Below the pieces are notes generated by a model. That model searched no databases. It saw only the letters and a program-made list of their open reading frames with translations, and was not told the DNA's origin. This document shows, piece after piece, positions 12,764 through 22,003 of a stretch of 64,000 bases of DNA. The stretch comes from Clarkia xantiana subsp. parviflora (lineage: Eukaryota; Streptophyta; Magnoliopsida; Myrtales; Onagraceae): positions 28,608,761 through 28,672,760 of the forward strand of contig JAPTYO010000008.1 of assembly GCA_036873135.1 (NCBI GenBank), given 5' to 3'. The position numbers were made by a program, and so were the translations under genes. Each line of letters starts with the position of its first letter. Within the stretch, counting starts at the first letter, position 1.

Positions 12764-14372
12764 ATGGGTGTTTGGAGTTGTATTGTCCCAGAATGTTACG
12801 GAGGAGATAAGAGAAGCAGAAAGAAGGGGGGTGGTAATAAGGTGAAGAGCGGAAACAACAACTCATCCTCCTCCAATTGGCTCTCAATTCTAGACTTGAG
12901 CCATTCCAGCTCCATCACCTTATCCGAGGATCTTTCGATATCACTAGCAGGCTCTAACCTCTACACCTTCACCCTCCAAGAGCTAAAGCTCATCACCAAC
13001 AATTTCTCATCAACCAACTTCTTGGGGGAAGGTGGGTTCGGACCCGTGCATAAGGGCTTCATCGATGACCGCCTCAGGCACGCTCTCAAGCCTCAATCCG
13101 TTGCCGTCAAGATCTTGGATCCAGATGGTTCACAAGGTCACAGAGAGTGGTTGGTCAGTACTTAACTAACTAACTAATTACATTCAACCTTACCAAACTC
13201 AATCAAATTTCCGATTTCGGGTTTGTGTTGTTTTTAGACAGAAGTCATCTTTCTTGGGCAACTGAGACACCCTCATTTGGTGAAGTTGATCGGCTACTGC
13301 TGCGAAAACCAACATCGACTTCTAGTTTACGACTATATGCCCAGAGGTAGCTTGGAGAACCAACTTTTCCGAAGTAAGCATCTATCATTTTTCTTCTCTT
13401 CATTATATTAATTCTTTTTTTGTTTCTTAATTTTATGATTTTGTTAATTAGGATATTCGGTTTCGCTGCCATGGTCGGCACGGGTGAAGATTGCAGTAGG
13501 AGCAGCAAAGGGTCTGGCTTTTCTTCATGAAGCAGACAACCCTGTGATTTACAGAGACTTTAAGGCCTCCAACATCTTGTTAGACTCTGTAAGTGTATAT
13601 ATATATAAATTGAATCATGTTATTTCCTAGTATAACACTATTGACTGGTTGGTTTATAGGATTATACGGCTAAATTGTCGGATTTCGGATTAGCCAAGGA
13701 TGGCCCTGAAGGTGATGATACTCATGTTTCGACCCGAGTTATGGGGACTCAAGGCTACGCTGCTCCCGAATACATAATGACAGGTCGGTTTCGATGTTTA
13801 TATACCCAAATTATTTTAACTTGTGAAACCGGTCCGGTTTAATTAATTAAGATTCTTAATTTACAGGTCACTTGACATCAATGAGCGATGTTTACAGTTT
13901 TGGAGTTGTACTGCTTGAACTTTTAACCGGCAGAAAATCAGTAGACAAGAGTCGGCCGAGTCGAGAACAGAAACTCGTCGACTGGGCTCGACCGATGCTT
14001 AATGATGCGCGGAAGCTGAGTAGGATTATGGATCCACGGCTCGAGGGTCAGTACTCTGATAGCGGGTCAAGAAAGGCAGCTGCACTAGCTTACAAGTGTC
14101 TAAGCCACCGGCCGAAGCAGAGGCCTACAATGAGGACAGTGGTCGAGACCCTTGAGCTCCTATTAGAGTCCAAGGATGTTTTTGCCGGAACCTTCGTCTT
14201 CACGGACGGGAAAATGAAGAAAGAAGACGCGAAAGAGACCGGAAAATTTGAGGAGGTGAGGAAGGGGAATCACCACCATAATCGACGTCAAGTAAAGCCA
14301 TCTGGTAACCACACACCCAATTCTCCATTGCGGTACTGCAGGAACATACAACATAGAACTGAAGAGTTGTAG
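12764..14372 (+). CDS. RIPK: receptor-like cytoplasmic kinase, RIPK-like (RLCK-VII)
   Basis: Cytoplasmic Ser/Thr kinase expected at the plasma membrane, where this subfamily relays immune-receptor signals. Five exons, joined at 12764-13153, 13238-13373, 13452-13588, 13660-13783 and 13867-14372, with GT-AG introns of 71-84 bp, give 430 aa. N-terminal MGVWSC fits N-myristoylation at Gly2 and palmitoylation at Cys6. Then come the segment [12 protein letters not shown] (residues 53-64), the glycine loop LGEGGFGPV (87-95), Lys116 in VAVK, Glu132, catalytic Asp211 in YRDFKASN (the RLCK-VII form of HRD), Asp229 in SDFGLA and the activation segment [12 protein letters not shown]. All kinase residues are intact. 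The C-terminal tail after about residue 350 is basic and low-complexity, as in the family. From memory the kinase domain is closest to Arabidopsis RIPK; a sister PBL kinase is the alternative. Confidence 0.92.
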
Positions 14373-14719
14373 AATACAAGATAGATAGATCCATACAAAT
14401 GCATATATATACATACATATTAGAGTGTTGATTTATGTCATCAATGTGTGATGCTTTCTTTATGAGGAATTTGTTTTTTAAGTCGCATTGTAATTGTTTG
14501 ATTGACAATATTTACGGAAAATATTTTATAGAGATCACACCATTGTTTTGTTATTACGGTTAAGTTCTACTTCACACCACATGTTTGCACAAATTTACTG
14601 TTATACCATATGTTTTTTTAATTCAATTACCAAATGTTTCTATTTTGTACCGTTTTCATACAACTCTTAAAGTTCCGTCCATTTTGGCCGTTAAAAGTTA
14701 TGTGACGTGCACGTGAGTA
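14373..14719. other. kinase 3' flank
   Basis: Contains the presumed 3' untranslated region, with AATA-rich polyadenylation-like words near 14500-14535, then unannotated repeat-like sequence up to the foldback element. No gene is seen. Confidence 0.4.
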
Positions 14720-14812
14720 CCCTAAATTTTTAATTTTGTTCAATTTAGTCCTAAAATTTCAAAATCGAACCCTTAACCCAAATTGACCTAGCCGGAACTA
14801 GCTTTAGGCTAG

Positions 14813-14817
14813 GTCCG
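14813..14817. repeat. E1 target-site duplication, left copy
   Basis: GTCCG directly before the E1 LTR. The identical GTCCG follows the other LTR at 26006-26010, so both outer borders of E1 are intact. Confidence 0.85.
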
Positions 14818-15655
14818 TGTTGCATCCGGGACGATTGAGGTCACGTGGACGCGTCTGAGGTTGTGCGGGTGTGACCCTTCCGACGGAGGTTGTGTCCCGG
14901 CAAGGTTGTGACCCGGCAAGGTTGTGACCCGGCAAGGTTGTGACCCGGCAAGGTTGTGACCTGGCGAGGTTGTGTGTCTCGAGCGTCGGATCCTGCGCAA
15001 AGGAGCAATGCTAGCACGGAGAGGGGGGGGGTGGTGCTAGCGGAGCCCTCTCCGATGCCTAAGTTACTATAGTGGCAAAAGGGTAATTTCTAGAGAGAGA
15101 GAGAATTCTAGAGAGAAGTCAGAGCTCAAAATACCAAAATTGGGCAAATGAGAGAGTGAATGAAAATGGGTGGCCAAGGTCTCCTATTTATAGGCTTCCT
15201 TGAGACCGGACCCGGTTTTATAGCGGTTTGACGACGGTCCAAGAAAACAAGCGGGAACCGTTGTCCATATTGGTAATGCATGAACTTGACTTCTCTACAC
15301 GTAACGGCGATCGCGGACACGGTAATCGCGGATACGGCAATCGCGCAATACCCGTGGCGGAACCCGGACCTCGTCGAAATTGGGCAATTCGGCGAGGTCC
15401 GGATTGCTTGCAACCCGGACGTCCGGATTGCTTGCAACCCGGACGTCCGGGTTGCTGCAACCCGGACATCCGGGTTGCTGCAACCCGGAGGTCCGGATTG
15501 CAAATGCAATCCGGATGTCCGGTCCGGTCACGCGTAAATGCGTTTCCGGACCGTTTTGACCCTTGGGAGACGTTTTTTGAGACGAGATGTAATTTTTGAC
15601 GTGTTTGCAAGGCCCGAAGCGTAAATACGAACCCGAATTGGACATTTATCCATCA
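14818..15655 (-). repeat. E1 3' LTR
   Basis: 838 bp, matching 25183-26005. On the minus strand it begins TGATGGATAAATG and ends GGATGCAACA. It carries a minus-strand TATA box (CCTATAAATAGGAG, over 15182-15195), the group core TCTCTCTAGA and CATCGGAGAGGG, a G/C homopolymer run near 15026-15033, a 17-bp tandem unit (CCCGGCAAGGTTGTGAC) near 14895-14965 and a palindromic CCGGA/TCCGG block at 15405-15520. Confidence 0.88.
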
Positions 15656-15698
15656 CTTGCCCCCGAGTCAAGTAACGGTTTAGAACCTTTCTTGACTC
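15656..15698 (-). promoter_or_regulatory. E1 polypurine tract and adjacent stem-loop
   Basis: On the minus strand CTCGGGGGCAAG abuts the 3' LTR and is the expected plus-strand primer. The flanking sequence forms a stem: GAGTCAAG at 15665-15672 pairs with CTTGACTC at 15691-15698. The same arrangement occurs in E2, E4 and E5. Confidence 0.7.
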
Positions 15699-16869
15699 TA
15701 TTTTAAGCTAGGATATTTGTCCAATTTGAGTCTGACGCTAACCTTTCAATTTTGATCGTCGGTCGGACGTAGGAATCTTGATTTCGTCCGTCGTTTGGCT
15801 TTCCGGCCGAATGTTTTTATTTCCTGTTATCATGGTTAGTGCAATAGGAAATGTATATGTGCGAACATGATCATCGTCGGGGACGCGAGCAAACAGTAAT
15901 GCACTTATGCGAGGATGCGTCTATCAACATGTATGCACGAATAATGGACGTGGCAAGATCGTAAATACGTAATGCAAGAAAATAGAAATCGTATGTTTCT
16001 AAAATGACTAAGTGATTTCCAAATCATGAATCATGCGACCGTGACGTGCGAATGATGTCAAGATACGTATGAGAGTAGATATCTTAAGAGGAGAGGATAG
16101 AGTATACCGTAGGGGTTTAGTCTTGTGTGTAGGTGAACTAATCCTTTGATCCTTATCCACAAAGCATCTTCTTAGGGATTAGTAAATACACATATTCTCA
16201 CTTATCCTTCCAACACCTTGGGAGTTCACCATTTCAATCCATTTGCAGGTAATTCACTCACCCTTTCCCGGAATTATCTTTGTGTTCAAAGTTTCTTTGC
16301 CGTCGTGGAGCTTAGATACGTTTTGACAGTTTCGAGTCTGATTTTTTGCTTGTTTTTGGAAATTGACACCACCAATCGACTCGGTTCGTCCCAACGATTC
16401 CAGCGCCACCTTCGGATTCTCCAGGGGACGTCTCACGCGCCACCGCGAGTGGAGAAACTTCGCCGGAGCGTGAGCCCCACGCGCCGCCTTCCCGACCTCG
16501 CCTCGCTGCGGTCCTTACCTTCCCGGAATCGTCTCGACGAGAGGAATCCATTGTGATATCTTTCGTCCTGTTTTGAGGTAATTTGAAAACCTTAATTTAA
16601 AAAGTAGTTTCGGCCTGAGCTTGGGGTGTCGCCGGATGGTTGTTCGTCTAAGTTATTTTTCGTTGCTGCCGTATAGAACTACTTGTTGATGCTCACACGT
16701 TGAATAATTGCTGATTGATTGTCGTTACTATCGTCGTTTGTCCACAACTTAGACGATTTTCGTTTCCGCGGATAGTCGAGGTGTAATTCCCATAGATGTC
16801 GTCGTATGAGCTTTGTCGATGAGCGTCGTAGGTGTGCCAAGGGGGCATAGCTATTCGTTGTATGCAATC
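15699..16869. other. E1 internal spacer, leader side of the antisense gene
   Basis: No gene is supported. It may hold the 5' untranslated part of the plus-strand antisense gene. A possible donor after TTTGCAG near 16248 and an acceptor TTTCTTTGCAG at about 17264-17274 would make a 5' intron containing the tandem array. The ORF at 16218-16556 shows no family motif. Confidence 0.4.
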
Positions 16870-17220
16870 CATTTTTGTCGACACGTATGTGTGTGTTCAT
16901 GAAAACACTTAGAGAATATTTTTCCCCTTGTTGACGCGCAACCTTGTCGACATGTACGTACGTACATGGAAATACTTAGTAAATATTTTCTTCTTGTCGA
17001 CGAGCAACCTTGTCGACATGTATGTACGTACATGGAAACACTTAGAAAATATTTTCTCCTTGTCGACGAGCAACCTTGTCGACATGTATGTACGTACATG
17101 GAAACACTTAGAAAATATTTTCTCCTTGTCGACGAGCAACCTTGTCGACATGTATGTACGTGGAAACACTTAGAAAATATTTTCTCTTTGTCGATGAGCA
17201 ATCTTGTCGACACGTATGGA
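16870..17220. repeat. 66-bp palindromic tandem array upstream of the E1 antisense gene
   Basis: About four full units plus partial ones, each about 66 bp. Each full unit carries two GTCGAC-like sites separated by GAGCAACCTT, a palindrome ATGTACGTACAT and the spacer GGAAACACTTAGAAAATATT. The array ends about 110 bp before the ATG of the antisense gene. E2 has a homologous array in the same place. The translated ORFs in it are repeat artefacts. Confidence 0.8.
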
Positions 17221-17331
17221 TGATACATGCGTTAATACTGATACGCGCATCGATGTTGATTGTTTCTTTGCAGGTTGTGAGATTGTAGCAATTCCTTGCG
17301 GAGCTGCCTTCCCTTTGGACGTGTTGGTATA

Positions 17332-19642
17332 ATGAGTAAGTCCGTCACCCCTTTATCGCAGACTCCCTTTTCTTCCGACATAGAGGATGGTTTGGACGTC
17401 GGCCCGGCTTTACCGGCATATAGTGTTTTGGATACCGACGGGGGTGTAGCTAGTGGGGTATCTCCTGCTGGAGAGACTGAGGCATTGGTTCGGTATCATA
17501 CTAACCGCCTGGATAGATCCTTATTCACTTTGTATGCTAGTGCTTCGGGACTTGATGCTTGTACCGAGGCTTTTTACCCCTTTGAGGTACTTCCTGATAG
17601 TAGTCTAGGGGATACTACTCCTCCGCCCGCGGATTTATCTGTCGTGTACACATCACACGTTAGGGAGGGTTTGCGGTTTCCGTACTGCTCCGACTTGGTT
17701 GATCTTTGTAGTGGTTATGGAATTTCCCCTTTAGATCTTACACCCAACGGGATTCGAGTATGGACTTGCTTCACAGTGTTGCTTCACCAGCAGTCCTGGT
17801 GTTACTCTCGCACTCTCTTTCGCTGTTTTTACCAGCTTAGGAGTTCAGACTCGGCGGGCTTGTGTGGCGTGAGAGTTCGTTGGCCGAACTTACAGGGCGA
17901 CGGTTTTGAAGGACTTGGACTTGGAGAAGCCAAGTGGGATCCCAGCTACCGATTGGTCGCTACTGCGGATCGGTCTGCCGATCACTGGAAGCATCATTAT
18001 TTCTTTGTTCATGATGCGGGGACGACTTGGGATGTTGAGTATATTCAGAAGTTTGATCCTGCACCTACTTTTGGAGCTTTCCCTGTCGGATAGAGAAGTG
18101 ATAAAACGGACATACCGTTGTCAACAATCGCGCAGCTTCACTTGCTCACTGCGTGCGTCTGATCAGGAATTGATCGATGCAGGGATCCATGTGCTCCCTT
18201 CTGCAGTTTCGGTATGTTTGATCACTTTTGTAACTTTTTCCGTGTTGCACTGTAGGTTGGTTTGACGGAAAAAGCTCGTCTTTGCAGACGACGGCCGCTC
18301 GTAAGATTGCTTCTAGCGGTTGGATCGTTCCCCCACTTGCTTCCGGAGTATCAGCGACTTCTGGACGCGGCGCAGGTAGATAGCTTCCTGAAGGGGTAAT
18401 CTTTTATTTTCTTGATCGGGTTGTAACTTTTTTGTTACTTGCAGGTCGTACGACGCTTGTTACTGACCGTGTTGTTGCTGCACCTGACTCTTCCAAACGG
18501 TCCACCACTGGGGCGCGTTCTTCGAGCGGTTCGAAGCGTCCGAAGACTACTGTGACCGTTCCAACTCCTTCCTGTCATAAAGGGAAGGGAGTTGGTGGTA
18601 GTGAGGATGTGTTGGCTGCCCCCCGCTCGAAGGAGCGGTCAGAGGTGGAGCGTTCTCCTCTTTCTGGTATAAACTGGACATTTTATTCTATACCCTTATA
18701 TGCTTTATACTTGGTTTTTGCATAACGCTGCCTGTTTTACATGTAGCGGTCCCCCCGCTTGGACGTGCAGATTTGCTTCGTCCTTTGGATGGAGATATTT
18801 CAGATGATAGGTGGATGCCGTACGTGGCGGGAGGTGTTACTTTTCCAAAAGACTCCCAGCTGAGCATGCCTGAAGTTGGCGTGCGTGTTCTTCGTCGCTC
18901 CATTCCCCCTGGAGATCGAGTTGTCCGGCCCTCGAGCGACGAGGAGGCGCGAACATTTGTTGAGAGATCATTGTCTGGATTTGCTCCGGTGAGTATCTCT
19001 TTATTTAATTTTGCTATGTTCGTTGCCCCCGAATATATATGTTTATTGTGTCCTTATTCTCAGGTTGTTTCCGACATGGTGCATATGGCCTCTTTCGTGC
19101 TAGAGCTTGTTCAGGAGAACCGTGCCATTGCTGACAGAGCTGCCGCTTTGTCCAAAGAGCTTGAGGAGGCCAAAGATGAAGTGCGTCGTTATGAGGCTGA
19201 TCATGCCAGCGTTATTCAGCTTGAATCCGAGAATGCCGCCATTGAGAAGGCGATTTCAGATAACGTAGGCAAGCACAAGGTTGCCTGCCGGAAAGTTTGT
19301 GAGGTAGAGATGAAGGCTGGCATTGAAGAAGGACTTAGCAAGTTCACTTCGACTCCTGGATTTGATAGCGCAGTTACTACTGCTGCTAGAGCGAAGGCCA
19401 CTCCTATGCTCAGTGAGTTTGCTGAGGATTTTATTCGTAGAGTGAGTATTCTTGCTCCTGGCTTTCCTTTTGAAAGGTTGGGGCCATATGCGGAGTCTGC
19501 TGTTAGGCAAGTTACCGAGCTTCGTCGCTTAGATGCTGCAACATCTGATTTTGCGTTTTTGTTTGGAGAAGATGGTGGTGGCACTAGCGTGCAACATTTG
19601 CCTGTTCCACCCAGCCCTGTCAGGGATGGTGGACTTCTTTGA
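17332..19642 (+). CDS. E1 antisense five-exon gene, putative gypsy-type transposon protein
   Basis: Exons 17332-18211, 18288-18375, 18445-18666, 18747-18988 and 19064-19642, with GT-AG introns of 76, 69, 80 and 75 bp. It is plus strand, opposite to E1 gag. Exon 1 resembles the family annotated as putative gypsy-type transposon (Transposase_28, PF04195): EGLRFPYCSDLVDLC, then a Trp-rich stretch and HHYFFVHDAGTTWDV. Exon 3 is basic and Ser-rich (SGSKRPKTT). Exon 5 starts with an amphipathic coiled coil (about 19085-19330) and ends in a helical domain. The start is MSKS, as in the E2 copy. One break is visible: a 1-base frameshift near 18075. The intron and exon pattern matches E2. Biochemical role unknown. 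Confidence 0.7.
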
Positions 19643-22003
19643 TTTGTGTCATCTTTTTGACTTGTTGAAGTCATATGTGAGCCAGTTTGCCCCCCAGCTT
19701 CTATGTTTTAGAAACTTGTTGGAGTTGTTGTTTGTGACTTGTTCGCTTTGAACTTCGTCGCATGGACCTGTTTTATACACAGCAGTTTGCATGATAACTT
19801 GTTAGTAATATTTCAAACCGTTATCACTTACTGTGTTTGCTGAATGTGGATGACTAGTAGCGTAGGCATAGTCCCCGCAGGCGTGACTGATAGCCACTTC
19901 CTGATTGATAAGTTGAAAAGTTCTCTTGATTGTTTGCATGATGCATTATGCATATTGCCTTTCTTTCCTGAATAGCTTGCCGCTATATGTGTTGCGACCT
20001 GTCAAGTATTTTTGCGTATAGCAATATATCTCAACAAGTAGTGTGTTTGAAGGGTGTTATCTTTGCTAAGCAAGATAGTAGTTTATACCGTCTCTTAGTT
20101 CCACTCTAAGGCGACGTTGTACAAGACCCGACTTGTAAATTTTACGAGTTTTAAACAGGGTGCGCACCTGCCAGCGTGTATCAACCCGCGTTGGGGAAGC
20201 ATACGTAAAATTATTATTTGAGGGGTGTAATCTTGGCTAAGCAAGATACTAGTTTATACTGTCTCTTAGTTCCATTCTAAGGCGACGTTGTACAAGACTC
20301 GACTTGTAAGTTTTATGAGTTTTAAACAGGGAGCGCACCTGCCAGCGTGTATCAACCCGCGTTGGGGAAGCATACGTCAAAACTGTTTAGTTTTTGAAGA
20401 AGCATTTTGCGAACCTTAAAAGGGGTGTTGGTAAAATATTTGGAGAAAATATTTTGACATTGATTGTGGTACATCCCAAAAATCGTGTTGATAAATTTTT
20501 TGGAAAGGAGTTTAATACATAAAACATTTTACAAGGTGCTTTGACAAAATATTTGGTAAAAATGTCTGTGATACATGATTCCTGCGTCCAGGGATCATGT
20601 AGCACTTTTGAGAGTATGAATTGTGATGCATGTTTTCTGCGTCCAGGAATCACACATCACGGCTTTGAAAGTCTGTAGTACGGAATTGTCGTCTAGTAAG
20701 AGGACTTCCGTTATGAAGAGTGAACCCTAAACAGGATATACACACTTAGAGTGAACCCTAAACAGGATATACACACTTGGAGTGAACCCTAAACAGGGTA
20801 TACATATTTAGAGTGAATCCTAAACAGGATATACACACTTAGAGTGAACCCTAAACAGGGTATACACATTTAGAGTGAATCCTAAACAGGATATACACAC
20901 TTAGAGTGAACCCAAAACAGGGTATACACATTTAGAGTGAATCCTAAACAGGATATACACACTTAGAGTGAGCTCTAAACAGGGTATACACATTTAGAGT
21001 GAATCCTAAACAGGATATACACACTTAGAGTGAGCTCTAAACAGGGTATACACATTTAGAGTGAATCCTAAACAGGATATACACACTTAGAGTGAGCCCT
21101 AAACAGGGTATACACATTTAGAGTGAATCCTAAACAGGATATACACACTTAGAGTGAGCCCTAAACAGGGTATACACATTTAGAGTGAGGTAGTTGTCTA
21201 AACAGAGAACTTCCATAACTTGAGGGGTGATCAGCCCCGTGTGCCCGTCCTGTTCTAAATCCAGGGAATGGCTATGGACATAAGGATTTGCCTCTTACCA
21301 GAGATGTCACAGCATGTCATTAAGATAAGTAAACATGGGGCTTGTCTTTTAGAAAAGAGGATACCTCAACATGTTATTTTGATGATAGGCCTTGGCGTTA
21401 TTCCAAGGTATTGTTTGTATCCGACGGCCTGAAAAGTCATTGTTTTGATAGTCTTGGTGTTAATCCGAGACTCTGCTTGTAGTTGACGCCCTGAATAGTC
21501 GTCGTTTTGATAACAGATCCGTAGGTTGACATTGCGGAATAAGTTGGTTGTACACATAGCTCGATGGCTTTGTGTTGTCGACGGCTTCTAGAGATAGACG
21601 CCTATAATGGAGAAATAAACTCCTTGTTGGTGTAGATAATAGATATGTTGGTGTTGTATACCATAAGCTCCTCCTTTTATGCAAAGCTTAGTTTGTATTG
21701 TTGGAGAAGATTTTTTGTGGGTAGGTTACTACTTGGCGTAATTCCTGAGTAGTAATCGTAGTGTAGTCGTAATGCGTAATAGATTTTGCTTGCTCATGGC
21801 ATAGTTTCTTGGATTATTTGAGTAGGTAATATGCGCGTAGTTTGTTGCTTCGCGTTTAATCCAAAAATAGCGTGTAAGAGATAAGTATGTACCTACAAAC
21901 GTAGATTAACTTTATTAGATGCTTGCGCGTATTTACATTGATTGTACTAGAAGTAGTAGAAATGCGCAAAGTAATCTAGGAGAGAGTTGTTTCTCCCGTT
22001 TCG
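19643..22003. other. E1 central spacer
   Basis: Non-coding DNA between the convergent antisense gene and gag. It has a direct duplication of about 175 bp (about 20045-20210 and 20221-20385, sharing TACCGTCTCTTAGTTCCA and CCAGCGTGTATCAACCCG), then the 31-bp array at 20719-21185. E2 keeps one copy of the TACCGTCTCTTAGTTCCA block near 40240. Confidence 0.6.
20719..21185. repeat. 31-bp tandem array with alternating variants
   Basis: About fifteen units of 31 bp built on AGAGTGAAYCCTAAACAGG. From the third unit the units alternate between a GGATATACACACTT form and a GGGTATACACATTT form, so the effective period is about 62 bp. It lies in the E1 spacer and is absent from the matching part of E2. 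There are no unique spacers between repeats, so it is not CRISPR-like. Confidence 0.85.

Noticed and set aside
15126..15645. Overlapping ORFs in all frames in the E1 LTRs (also 25475-25995)
   Set aside because: They run through the LTR promoter and the palindromic block and are low in stops only because the block is GC-rich.
16851..17228. Repetitive ORFs on both strands with periodic TYMSTRL-like or CRHVCTYM-like peptides
   Set aside because: They follow the 66-bp DNA repeat in several frames at once and do not match across E1 and E2 as proteins would.
18212..18255. Shorter 44-bp intron ending at TGTAG in the E1 antisense gene
   Set aside because: Too short for a plant intron. Using the next acceptor TTTGCAG gives 76 bp in both E1 and E2 and keeps the frame.
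20719..21185. CRISPR-like direct repeat array
   Set aside because: Repeats are contiguous with no unique spacers and lie in a plant retrotransposon.
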